A DNA stretch of 64,000 nucleotides. It comes from Sphingobium limneticum. Lineage in GTDB: Bacteria > Pseudomonadota > Alphaproteobacteria > Sphingomonadales > Sphingomonadaceae. The stretch lies in NCBI RefSeq assembly GCF_008710155.1, contig NZ_VYPZ01000013.1, forward strand, positions 30,221-94,220. Reading direction: 5' to 3'. Numbering within the stretch: the stretch's first letter is position 1; every line of letters begins with the position of its first letter. Below are positions 23,774-31,434 of the stretch, piece by piece. The position numbers were made by a program, and so were the translations under genes. The notes under the pieces were generated by a model. It was not told the DNA's origin, did not search any database, and worked only from the letters and a program-made list of their open reading frames with translations.

Positions 23774-24048
23774 GATCGCAAGGATAGCGAATCCCTCGCT
23801 CGCGCGTCCAGCAGCACGTCTGAAAAGTCGGCCATGCCGTTCCTTATTCCCTCTGACCGCCGCATCGACGTTCCCTTCCTGGCTTGGCGTCCTCGCCGCG
23901 ACACTTGCCAGCGCAAGCCCGGTGCCGGGCTTCTCCACATCCGTTGCGACCCTGTCGGGTGCGCGGGCGCGCTATGCCCCGGCGGTCCGGTCGCCTGTCG
24001 GAAGGCCCCGATCGGCGGGGTCTGACACAGCTTGGAAAGTCGAACGTC

Positions 24049-24444
24049 ATGGCCGACCCCCAGAATGACAAAGTCCTATCCGCAGACCTGCGCGTTGCGA
24101 CCATCGCGCGCCTCAATGATGCCTTGCGCCAGTCCATCCATAGCCCACGCGTCAACCAGGTGGTCATGACCGCCGGCGTCGCCGACCTGATCGGCGATAC
24201 CAGCCTGTTTCGCGGGTTCCAGCGCCGCGCTGAACTGCTGCGCACGGTGCGCGACTATGACGCCTTTGGTCCCGACGTCGATCCGCATGGGGAGCGTGAT
24301 TTCGGGCGCTTCGAGTTCGCGGGCGAGGCCCTCTATTGGAAGATCGATTACTATGATCGCGCGCTGACATACGGATCGGCTGATCCGGCAGACCCCGACG
24401 TCACCACCCGCGTGCTGACGCTGCTTCTCACCCACGAATATTGA
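24049..24444 (+). CDS. DUF3768 protein
   Basis: A 131-aa protein matching DUF3768: TIARLNDALRQSI, VVMTAGVADLIG, then FGPDVDPHGERDFGRFEFAGEALYWKIDYYDRAL and the terminal TRVLTLLLTHEY. The family is common on alphaproteobacterial plasmids and integrative elements and has no assigned activity. The start at 24049 follows TTGGAAAG, and GAACGTC just before it could pair with GACGTTC at 23867. A terminator follows the stop. Confidence 0.88.
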   Translation: MADPQNDKVLSADLRVATIARLNDALRQSIHSPRVNQVVMTAGVADLIGDTSLFRGFQRRAELLRTVRDYDAFGPDVDPHGERDFGRFEFAGEALYWKIDYYDRALTYGSADPADPDVTTRVLTLLLTHEY

Positions 24445-24451
24445 GCTATCA

Positions 24452-24482
24452 TGGCCCCGACCCTGTCGGGGCCACCTTTTTA
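24452..24482 (+). terminator. rho-independent terminator after the DUF3768 gene
   Basis: TGGCCCCGAC / GTCGGGGCCA (24452-24461, 24465-24474) with a CCT loop, followed by CCTTTTT, starting 8 bp after the stop. Confidence 0.9.
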
Positions 24483-24773
24483 CGGAAAGGATTTGCCGGT
24501 GCCGCCCGCGCGGATCGCTTTGCGTCACCCGGTTGCGCCCGGCGTCGGCCTGACCAGATTTCCCATCCCTCGCGAGCGACCCCGGCCAGATCCCCCTGAC
24601 CGGGGGGATAGCCGAAAAGTCTGCTTGAGCAGACTGTCTGCGGTGCCGCCCGGACGTCCCATCGGGCCTTGCTCCCTGCGATGTGAGGGGAGGCTGCGCG
24701 GCGAGAGCGTCCGCGTCTTGCTGCGCGGTGAGGGGACCGATCGGTTTCCTGCAACAAGCCAAGGAGACCCGCT
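24483..24773 (+). promoter_or_regulatory. intergenic control region upstream of the second par block
   Basis: This gene-free stretch of about 290 bp holds two striking symmetric sites: TCCCCCTGACCGGGGGGA (24591-24608), a relative of sites at 5580 and 47617, and AGTCTGCTTGAGCAGACT (24618-24635), a relative of 26881-26898. A purine run GAGGGGAGG and G/C-rich hairpins follow before the ATG at 24774. Confidence 0.5.
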
Positions 24774-24953
24774 ATGGCCGATTATTTTTCCCGTCATCCA
24801 GACCATGCGTTTCTGTTCGCATTCGTCTGCTTCGCGATCACCGTTTACCTGTTTCGCTATGTCGGCCCGGGGATCGGCGGCGGTGGCGACTGGTCGTCGC
24901 GCGATCATTATGAGCGCAACCTGCGCGATGGTCCCCAAGACTATGAATCGTAA
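24774..24953 (+). CDS. small single-span membrane protein
   Basis: A 59-aa protein: MADYFSRHPDH, a hydrophobic segment FLFAFVCFAITVYLF (residues 13-27), a Gly-rich linker and a polar C-terminus ending QDYES. AAGGAGACCC precedes the ATG. It is the first gene of the block with parA2 and parB2, and may anchor that system or the relaxosome at the membrane. No family recognised. Confidence 0.65.
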   Translation: MADYFSRHPDHAFLFAFVCFAITVYLFRYVGPGIGGGGDWSSRDHYERNLRDGPQDYES

Positions 24954-24966
24954 GGGTCCGGCGACC

Positions 24967-25731
24967 ATGAAGACGATCGTCGTCAGCCTGCTCAAGGGCG
25001 GGGTCGGCAAGACCTTCCTCGCCACGCACCTCGCCTGGTATCTGGCCGAGCAAGGCGGCAATCGCGTCGCCTTTCTCGACCTTGATCCGCAGGGCAGTTC
25101 CACACGCCGGCTTGCCAGCGAGCGAACTGGGTGGTTCTCGGCGGACCTGTTCGATCCCGAGGCGCGGCTCGAGCTTACCGATGCGCCCGGCATCACGGTC
25201 TTCGCCGCCGATCAGCGCCTGCAGATGGTCAAGGCGGCTGCGGATGTCCGCGATTTCCTCGGCCGGTTCCCTGCGCTTGGTGCCCATTTCGATCATATTG
25301 TCATCGACACCGGTCCCAAATGGGATGAGCTGACCTTGAGTGCGATGGCAGTGGCCGACGCAGTGATCGCGCCGGTCCAGGTCGCCGAGGATTCGATCGA
25401 ATGCGCCAAGATGCTGCTCACCGCGCTCAAAAAGGCGGAAGGGGCGAGAGGCGGACGCAAGGTCGATTTTCTCGGGCTGTTGCCCTCGATGGTCAATCCT
25501 TTCGACCGACGGGAAATGGGCAATGCGGTCAAGCTCGCCCGCGCCGTTGGTGAGAAGCTGATGTTCCCTGCCTTCATCAAGGCGCGGCCGACCTACAAGC
25601 ATTCGGCCGAACAGCATCATCCGGTCTGGCGCGAAACCGGTAGTGGCGCAAATGCGGCGGCTGACGAAATCCGGCCGATCCTGGCCGAGATCGTGCGCCG
25701 GATGGACGACCGCCATTTGAGTGCGGCGTGA
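24967..25731 (+). CDS. second ParA-family ATPase
   Basis: A 254-aa short-form ParA/MinD ATPase without an N-terminal HTH: KGGVGKTFLATHLAWYLAEQ (Walker A from residue 9), FLDLDPQGSSTRRL, HIVIDTGPKWDELT and the C-terminal PAFIKARPTYKHSAEQHHPVW. It pairs with the overlapping ParB-like gene. Being next to mobC and the relaxase, it may act like VirC1, a ParA relative that brings the relaxosome to the transfer channel; true partitioning is already provided by the block at 1.4-3.7 kb. The start could also be an ATG at 24943. Confidence 0.88.
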   Translation: MKTIVVSLLKGGVGKTFLATHLAWYLAEQGGNRVAFLDLDPQGSSTRRLASERTGWFSADLFDPEARLELTDAPGITVFAADQRLQMVKAAADVRDFLGRFPALGAHFDHIVIDTGPKWDELTLSAMAVADAVIAPVQVAEDSIECAKMLLTALKKAEGARGGRKVDFLGLLPSMVNPFDRREMGNAVKLARAVGEKLMFPAFIKARPTYKHSAEQHHPVWRETGSGANAAADEIRPILAEIVRRMDDRHLSAA

Positions 25732-26666
25732 TGGGCAAGTTCGATCAGCGCGCCGAAGAGTTCGGACTGCTCGTCGGTCTCCATGATAGCGCGCGGCGCG
25801 TCGAGGATCTGCCGCTCGACTGGATCATGGCCGATCCGGAAAATCCGCGGCGCGTGTTCGACGAGACGGAGCTCAAGGATCTTGCTGCCTCGATTGCTGC
25901 GCGCGGCGTGCTGCAGCCGATCATCGTCGCCCCGAAAAATGGCGACGGCCTGCACGTCATCCGCGTCGGCGAGCGGCGCTTTCGGGCATCGCGCCTTGCC
26001 GGGCGCGAGACCATCCCAGCGATCGTGATGGCGGTGGTGAACCGCGCCGACACGCTCGCCGATCAGATTGTCGAGAATGACCAACGCGCAGGCCTGACCC
26101 CCCATGATCTGGCGACCGGGATCGAACGCATGCTGGGTGCCGGCGTCACCCAGGCGGAGATCGCCCGCGCGCTCGGCCGCTCGAAGCAGTTCGTATCGCT
26201 CTATGCCGCCTGTGCCGACATGGGACCCTGGTTGCGAGCGGCGATCGACCAGATGCCGATCCGTTTGCTCTACGACCTCCACCGGGCTGCCCGCACTCAT
26301 GGCGACGCGGTGCGCGCCTATGTCGCGGGGCTTGGCGATGAGAGCGTCACCCTCGCCGAGGGCGGCCGGTTCATCGCGGGGCTCAAGGCATCCGAGGCTC
26401 TGCCCGTCGCCGGTCGGCATGAAGTCGCCGCGCTACCGAACGGGCAGGGCACCGAGTGGGCTGCGCCGAGCCGGCCGGTTCGTGCCGGTGCCGGTTTACG
26501 GTCGATGTTCGAAACGGAGGTGCCGCCACAGCCTCGGCCGCTCGATGCGGTTCGGGTGACGGTGGGCGGGCGGACAGGGCGTTTGATCCTGCCGGAGCGA
26601 GTTCGGGTGGTGTTCGAGGACGGCGAGGAGGTCGATGCGCCCGTTGCCGAGATCGCCATGGAGTAA
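25731..26666 (+). CDS. second ParB-family protein
   Basis: A 311-aa ParB-like protein: LDWIMADPENPRRVFDE, ELKDLAASIAARGVLQPIIV, VGERRFRASRLAGRETIPAIV (box II), IVENDQRAGLTPHDLA, and an HTH VTQAEIARALGRSKQFVSLYAA. Its start overlaps the parA2 stop by one base. No copy of the parS palindrome of the first par locus is near, so it should recognise a different site. Candidates are the 18-bp near-palindromes at 24618 and 26881 that bracket this gene pair. Confidence 0.88.
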   Translation: MGKFDQRAEEFGLLVGLHDSARRVEDLPLDWIMADPENPRRVFDETELKDLAASIAARGVLQPIIVAPKNGDGLHVIRVGERRFRASRLAGRETIPAIVMAVVNRADTLADQIVENDQRAGLTPHDLATGIERMLGAGVTQAEIARALGRSKQFVSLYAACADMGPWLRAAIDQMPIRLLYDLHRAARTHGDAVRAYVAGLGDESVTLAEGGRFIAGLKASEALPVAGRHEVAALPNGQGTEWAAPSRPVRAGAGLRSMFETEVPPQPRPLDAVRVTVGGRTGRLILPERVRVVFEDGEEVDAPVAEIAME

Positions 26667-26946
26667 ACCATCGGCGGGGCAGGCGGGGCGCTTACCCATT
26701 CACCCCCTCACTCTGCGTTGAAACGATCGAGCTTTTCAGACAATTTTGACAGCCGTGCCCCTTTCTTCAGGGGCACGGCTGTCTTCATTTTTGCGAGCGG
26801 AGGGAATTAGTTCGCCCGGAGATACTCTTGTTTTCCACCGAGGCCAGATCGGGTTGAATACGTCGCTTGAATAGGGGCGGGGTCTGTTTGAGCAGACTAT
26901 AAGACGAGTGGTTTTAGGTGAGGGCCGGATAGGCTTGGCGCCGTCA
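26667..26946. other. oriT: candidate origin of transfer region
   Basis: This non-coding stretch lies between parB2 and mobC. It contains a very strong bidirectional terminator (26748-26791), an AT-richer segment, the near-palindrome GGTCTGTTTGAGCAGACT (26881-26898), and on the minus strand TATCCGGC (26931-26924), one base from the TATCCTGC-type nick core of P-type relaxases. A position just upstream of mobC and relaxase is the usual place for oriT. A minus-strand nick would send 5.7-26.7 kb in first. The exact nick position is a guess. Confidence 0.5.
26748..26791. terminator. bidirectional terminator
   Basis: GACAGCCGTGCCCC / GGGGCACGGCTGTC (26748-26761, 26770-26783) is a perfect 14-bp stem with an 8-base loop, followed by TTCATTTTT on the right and preceded by AATTTT on the left. 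It insulates the parA2-parB2 operon from the oriT/mob region. Confidence 0.93.
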
Positions 26947-26970
26947 ATGTATGACAATAGTCTTGCGGAC

Positions 26971-27507
26971 ATGGCCGTCTTCAACGTCCGTCTGCCCGAT
27001 GATCTCGCGGCGCGCTTCGATGCTAAGGCAACTTCTTTCGGCGGTCGCTCAGCGCTCCTGCGCAAGCTAATTGACGGTGCGGTGCAGGACGCCGGAAACG
27101 TGCCGAGCGAGACGGCTCCGGCTCGGACCCGCACGACTGACCGACTGCAGCTTCGGCTCATGCGCGAGGATATCGTGCAGCTGGATGCGGCGGCCGATGC
27201 GCGCGGCCTCAAAAGGACCGAGTGGCTGGTGATGCTGTTGCGCCGACGGTTGCACGCGACATCGCCGCCGTCGCGTGGCGACCGGGTGCTGATCGCGCAG
27301 TCCTGGCGCGAGCTCAACCGGATCGGTATCAATCTCAACCAGGCGGTCCATGCGCTTCACGCCGCGACCATGGTGGATTCTCGCCTAGATCTGGCGCGCG
27401 AGGCCGCGCGGGTCGCTTCCTTCCGGGATGAGGTGGCCGATCAGCTGCGCGTGCTCGGCCGCGCGCTCAAGGGTGACATGGCCTACTGGGATACGGCCGA
27501 TGAATGA
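26971..27507 (+). CDS. mobC: MobC-like relaxosome accessory protein
   Basis: About 178 aa. The N-terminus is a ribbon-helix-helix domain (VFNVRLPDDLAARFDAKATS, then SALLRKLIDGA), followed by a second segment LQLRLMREDIVQLDAAADARGLKRTEWLV and a MobC-like tail with SWRELNRIGINLNQAVHALH, the INLNQ motif typical of MobC proteins. MobC binds oriT and helps open the nick region. An alternative ATG lies at 26947. It overlaps the relaxase gene by 8 bp. Confidence 0.85.
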   Translation: MAVFNVRLPDDLAARFDAKATSFGGRSALLRKLIDGAVQDAGNVPSETAPARTRTTDRLQLRLMREDIVQLDAAADARGLKRTEWLVMLLRRRLHATSPPSRGDRVLIAQSWRELNRIGINLNQAVHALHAATMVDSRLDLAREAARVASFRDEVADQLRVLGRALKGDMAYWDTADE

Positions 27508-28630
27508 GGATGACGACGGCGTCCTGCCGCTCCCCAGCCTGATGGAAGCCTGGCGACCGCCGACCGGGGGCAAGCGCAGCCTGCGCGGGGGGACACTGCG
27601 GATCCGGTCGGGCGGCAAGGGCAGGGGCGGGAGCAATGCCGGGCTCTCGGCGGCCGAGGCGCGGGCCAAGCTCGAGCGGATCGTGCGCAAGGCCCCCGAG
27701 GTCATGGTCAAGATCTCGGGCAAGCAGCGTGGCGCCAGGCATCTTGCCGAGCACTTCGGCTATATCTCGCGTCACGGGAAGCTCGAAATCCGCAGCAGTG
27801 AGGGCGAGATCATCAGAGAGGAAAAGCGCCTGAAGGCGATTGCTGCCGACTGGGACATGCTCGATCAGGCGATGAACGCGCATGGGAAGGACCGTCCGAC
27901 GTCGATGTCGATGGTGTTGTCGATGCCCGGCGGTACGACCGATGCCTCGACCATCCATGATGCCGTCCAAGCGTTCGCGCGGGTCGAATTCGAAGGGCAG
28001 TTCAGCTATATGGTGGCTCTGCACACCGACACCGCCCACCCCCATGTCCATTTGACCGTCGCGGCGCAGGGTGCGGACGGAACGCGGTTCAATCCGCGCA
28101 AGGCCGACCTTCATCATTGGCGCGAGAGCTTCGCCTATGAATTGCGCCAGCGCGGCATCGCCGCCGAAGCGACGCCGCGCCGCGCGCGCGGCCATGTCCA
28201 GAAGCGGGTGCGTTCGCCGGCGCACCATCTGGAGGCGCGGACAGCCGGGCTGGGGAGGGACTTGGATCTCAACCGGCTGATCGAAGAGCGCGCGCAGGAG
28301 TTCGCACGTTCAAAGAACCCGGAGCGTAGGGTGGAAGATGTGCTGGCGCTGGGCCGACAGAAGCAGATCCGCGGGGCATACGCAGATGCCGCGGCCGCGC
28401 TGGCGGCGACCGGGAAAGACGAGGATCGCGCGCTGGCCGAGGATATCGCAGGGTTCGTGGCCGATATGCCCGCAGCGGTGTCGCGGCGATTGGAGCGTGC
28501 GCGGGAGATCATGATTGCCGGTCGGGCGGAAGGGTCGGCCGGCAGTCGATCGCGCGACACTCATGGCGATATTGCTGAAGGCCAAACGCCGATCCCGATT
28601 GAACGAAAGCCTCGGGACCGCGATCGTTAG
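27500..28630 (+). CDS. VirD2-like relaxase
   Basis: A 376-aa relaxase. The N-terminal domain carries VMVKISGKQRGARHLAEHFGYISRHG around the probable catalytic tyrosine, the SMSMVLSMPGGT segment, and the metal-binding three-histidine motif HTDTAHPHVHLTV (H175, H180/H182, H184). The C-terminal part is helical and basic. This fits P-type (VirD2-like) relaxases that nick oriT, stay bound to the 5' end and are passed by VirD4 through the T4SS. The start at 27500 overlaps mobC; a longer frame from 27428 lies inside mobC. Confidence 0.9.
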   Translation: MNEDDDGVLPLPSLMEAWRPPTGGKRSLRGGTLRIRSGGKGRGGSNAGLSAAEARAKLERIVRKAPEVMVKISGKQRGARHLAEHFGYISRHGKLEIRSSEGEIIREEKRLKAIAADWDMLDQAMNAHGKDRPTSMSMVLSMPGGTTDASTIHDAVQAFARVEFEGQFSYMVALHTDTAHPHVHLTVAAQGADGTRFNPRKADLHHWRESFAYELRQRGIAAEATPRRARGHVQKRVRSPAHHLEARTAGLGRDLDLNRLIEERAQEFARSKNPERRVEDVLALGRQKQIRGAYADAAAALAATGKDEDRALAEDIAGFVADMPAAVSRRLERAREIMIAGRAEGSAGSRSRDTHGDIAEGQTPIPIERKPRDRDR

Positions 28631-28707
28631 AAGAAGACTTGAAATTTGAGCCAGCGACGTTCCGGCGTGGTCGGCATTCTGAATGATTAGTTCGGAAAAC
28701 AAAGCAG

Positions 28708-28746
28708 GAAATGGCAAATGCCACCGATGAGCTCGGTGCCATTTTC
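28708..28746. terminator. bidirectional hairpin between relaxase and the convergent gene
   Basis: GAAATGGCA (28708-28716) pairs with TGCCATTTTC (28737-28746), with an inner CCGA/TCGG stem. The A/T-rich outer arms supply a U run in either direction, suiting the convergent genes ending at 28630 and 28757. Confidence 0.7.
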
Positions 28747-28756
28747 GTGATCGATG

Positions 28757-29413
28757 CTATCGCCATCTCTGCCCATTTTCGCTGAAATTAGCCTCGATTT
28801 CCGCAACGCGACGTCGCTGTGCGGGCGTGAGTGCAGCGATAACTCGCTTGAACGCTGCGGGCTTCATGGTGCGCAACTGGCGCCAGTCACTGTCGCGCCG
28901 CATTCGCACCTTCCAGTCCGCCGGTCGGTAATTGACACCGGCAGAACCCATCCGCCAGAAAATCATCGCGACCTGGTTGGGCGTGAACGCGCCTTTGTCG
29001 TCGACGAAATCGATGAAATCCCAGGCATCGAACTCGTCCACTTCCTGGCCGAGCTTCAGCAACGCCGTCATGACCCGCTGTTTGCGGGCATCTTCCACCA
29101 GTCCGCGGCGATGCCGGTCGACCAGCTTGCCCGTCGCATCGGCATCGAGCCGCTGTCCTTGCTCGTCGACGCCGGTGATCTCGAAGCGCTTGATGCATTC
29201 GGAGCCGACCAAAAGGCTCGACGCCGTGCCGGAATTTTCGATCTCAAAATGATAGCGCAGGTCCTGCTGCCCACATAGCTCGCAGATTCCGTCCCTTGCC
29301 TCCAGGTCGAAGAATCGGCCCGTATAGGACCATTCGCGTAGGGCTGGGCCAAGAGACGACGCCCGACTGAGCGGTAACAGGGTTGCAGCCGCCCTTTCCG
29401 CCCAACTCGACAT
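28757..29413 (-). CDS. zinc-binding hypothetical protein
   Basis: A 218-aa protein with CELCGQQDLRYHFEIEN...LLVGSECIKRF, a CxxC...GSxC pattern like a treble-clef zinc finger, at about residues 44-75. Helices follow, with a W-rich middle (YRPADWKVRMRRDSDWRQL) and a basic end. The pattern is common in plasmid and phage hypothetical proteins. The role is unknown. It is 6 bp downstream of the PemK/MazF-like gene and probably co-transcribed. Confidence 0.7.
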   Translation of the reverse strand: MSSWAERAAATLLPLSRASSLGPALREWSYTGRFFDLEARDGICELCGQQDLRYHFEIENSGTASSLLVGSECIKRFEITGVDEQGQRLDADATGKLVDRHRRGLVEDARKQRVMTALLKLGQEVDEFDAWDFIDFVDDKGAFTPNQVAMIFWRMGSAGVNYRPADWKVRMRRDSDWRQLRTMKPAAFKRVIAALTPAQRRRVAEIEANFSENGQRWR

Positions 29414-29419
29414 CCGATC

Positions 29420-30154
29420 CTACTTCTTCTTCAGCGTGAGGGTGTTTGGTCCCAGCGGTTTTGCCGGTGCGGCAGGCATTGCAGCTGCTATGGCCACTGC
29501 TGCGACGGCCGCGTGCGACGCCGCAGACGAGAGCGCCAGAACCTTTTCGACGATCGCAAAGATAGCCGTCATGTCGTGTGGCTCGACCTTCGGGTACACA
29601 GGCACATATTTCAGCGACAGTAACGGTCTCAGGCGGTTGACGTGAACCGTATAGAGATGGTCACAAACGACGTAGGCGATCCGCCCTTCAGCATGGCCCC
29701 TTGGGTTGGGGTTTTTGGAAAGCTGGTGGAAGTGGGTTCCCGCCTTTTGCTGTGCACTGGTGACCGGCAGGATGATGCAGGTGTCACTCAGTGAGTTTGC
29801 AGCGCGGATGACGATGCCGGGATGCTCGTTGACGAACTCGGGCACATATGCGTCGTGCGGAAAATCGACCCAGTACATCTGGCCAACACGCGGACGGCTC
29901 TGAATTCGCCGCTCGCGGCGGCTGATTGGTATATATCCGGCCTTGATGATCTCGTGATGCTGCGGGAACGGATGCCCCAGGTCCGTGGTCATGTCCTCGA
30001 CCGCCGGCATGTTTTTGAAATCGATCGGCACAAAGCCTCTCGCAAGCAAGTCCTCGTCAGTCAGGATCCGCACATAGCCCGCCGCAAACAGCTCGGCCTC
30101 GCTTGGGAATGGCACTTCCATATTCTCGTTTGCTTCTGAATTATCGTTCGACAT
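29420..30154 (-). CDS. PemK/MazF-like protein with long extensions
   Basis: A 244-aa protein. The central region (about residues 90-190: PRVGQMYWVDFPHDAYVPEF, HPGIVIRAANSLSDTCIILPVTS, then HVNRLRPL) matches the PemK/MazF SH3-like fold of mRNA interferases. It also carries an acidic 85-residue N-terminal region and an Ala-rich C-terminal tail, which MazF toxins lack. No antitoxin gene is adjacent. It may be a fused or domesticated toxin or a regulator; the toxin activity is uncertain. Confidence 0.65.
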   Translation of the reverse strand: MSNDNSEANENMEVPFPSEAELFAAGYVRILTDEDLLARGFVPIDFKNMPAVEDMTTDLGHPFPQHHEIIKAGYIPISRRERRIQSRPRVGQMYWVDFPHDAYVPEFVNEHPGIVIRAANSLSDTCIILPVTSAQQKAGTHFHQLSKNPNPRGHAEGRIAYVVCDHLYTVHVNRLRPLLSLKYVPVYPKVEPHDMTAIFAIVEKVLALSSAASHAAVAAVAIAAAMPAAPAKPLGPNTLTLKKK

Positions 30155-30187
30155 GGAAATGCTGCTTCTTCCCGGCGGTTGGTCGGC

Positions 30188-31333
30188 TCATTGCGGTGTC
30201 GCCGTATTCATCGGTCGACTATACTCCCCCCGCAGCGCATCGAGCGCGATTTGAGTGAAGCCTGCTTCGTAAAGTTCAATCTGCGTGCGGCGCTTGTAAT
30301 AGGAGAGCCGACGGCCTGGTGTGTCCGCTTCGATCCGCATCCTTGCAACGCCTCGGATGCCCGGCGCGCGGCGGTGCTGCGCCAGCGTTACCAGCACGTC
30401 GAGGGCATAGCGACCGAGCAGGTCGCTGCGCTCCTCAGAGAGGTTAGCGGCCGCATCGAGCATGGTGCGGGTGAGCCGATAGACGTCGTCGCCTTCCGAC
30501 TGGTGGTAGAGGGCCGCAAAATCGACCGGGAACAACGGTTCGGCGTCAGGCTCTTCGCTGTCGAAAATCCACGCCTCATACCAGATGGCCCCGATCTTCT
30601 CGATCATGGCGATGCGCGCCCAAAAATCCTCCCAGGCCGCATCCTTGTTATTGCTCTTGGAGCGATGGTAGCCCGCCCAATCGCCCTTTGCGGATTTGGA
30701 CCCGCCGACAAGACGAAGTGCCCAGACAGAATGAACACCGATCTCGAACACCTTGCGGGCGGGATGGTCCATGGGCGGAGTCTGGCTCAGCGCGGAAATC
30801 GGCACGCCGAAAGTCGCGTCGAGCTGGATTAGGCCATAAAGATCGACCAACATCCGCAGCAACAATGCATCGCCGGTCTCACGGACCCGCCGAAGCATCG
30901 AGGCTTCGGCTTCGATCCCGGTTACCAACGCGACGGGCAAAAAGATCGGGTCGCTGTCGAGCGGGATCGGTTGCAGGCGATATTGCGGATATAGCTTCGT
31001 CGACCGCTCAGTGCGTGCGACAAAGCCGTGCTGGATCAGCTCGTCGATCGCCACCTTGGCCCGAGGTTTTCCCATGCCGGTGTGCTGTTCGCATGCCTTG
31101 GCCGACCACTTGCTGAGCTGGTGATCGCTACCCGTTCCCGCGAGGAGCACAATAAAGGCCGTGACCAAGTTCAGCCTGTTGCCGGTTTCGACCTGCCACA
31201 GGCGTTCCCACGCGGAGCGATCGATAGCGAGGAAGTTGCCCCCACGCCCTTTCCCTCGAATGCGATCGACACCGACTGATTCGGCTTCGGGGGACGCCGA
31301 ACCGTCCAAGGGCGCATTTCTCGATCGTTCCAC
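30188..31333 (-). CDS. winged-helix hypothetical protein with upstream repeat array
   Basis: A 381-aa protein of unknown function. Residues about 25-110 look like a winged helix (WERLWQVETGNRLNLVTAFIVLLAGTGSDHQ, then TGMGKPRAKVAIDELIQHGFVARTER), followed by a long alpha-rich part with LLLRMLVDLYGLIQLDATFGVP. Similar hypothetical proteins occur on sphingomonad plasmids. It could be a regulator or an auxiliary replication protein; the 9-bp tandem repeats at 31364-31434 lie just upstream of the start, where its operator or iterons would be. Confidence 0.65.
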   Translation of the reverse strand: MERSRNAPLDGSASPEAESVGVDRIRGKGRGGNFLAIDRSAWERLWQVETGNRLNLVTAFIVLLAGTGSDHQLSKWSAKACEQHTGMGKPRAKVAIDELIQHGFVARTERSTKLYPQYRLQPIPLDSDPIFLPVALVTGIEAEASMLRRVRETGDALLLRMLVDLYGLIQLDATFGVPISALSQTPPMDHPARKVFEIGVHSVWALRLVGGSKSAKGDWAGYHRSKSNNKDAAWEDFWARIAMIEKIGAIWYEAWIFDSEEPDAEPLFPVDFAALYHQSEGDDVYRLTRTMLDAAANLSEERSDLLGRYALDVLVTLAQHRRAPGIRGVARMRIEADTPGRRLSYYKRRTQIELYEAGFTQIALDALRGEYSRPMNTATPQ

Positions 31334-31363
31334 AGCGGCGCGTTAGCATGTGTTCCTGTCCCC

Positions 31364-31434
31364 ATCAAGGGTATCAATGCTATCAAGGTATTCAAGGGCA
31401 TCAAGAGCAATGGAACATATCAAGGTAATCAAGT
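31364..31434. repeat. array of 9-bp tandem repeats (ATCAAGG units)
   Basis: Seven ATCAAGG-like words start at 31364, 31373, 31382, 31391, 31400, 31419 and 31428; the first five are exactly 9 bp apart and the last two resume the register after one degenerate unit. The tract is AT-rich against a GC-rich background and begins 31 bp upstream of the divergent-side start at 31333. It looks like a multimeric protein-binding array. Confidence 0.7.

Noticed and set aside
31364..31434. Tandem repeats considered as a CRISPR array
   Set aside because: Units are 9 bp with no spacers and no cas genes are present.
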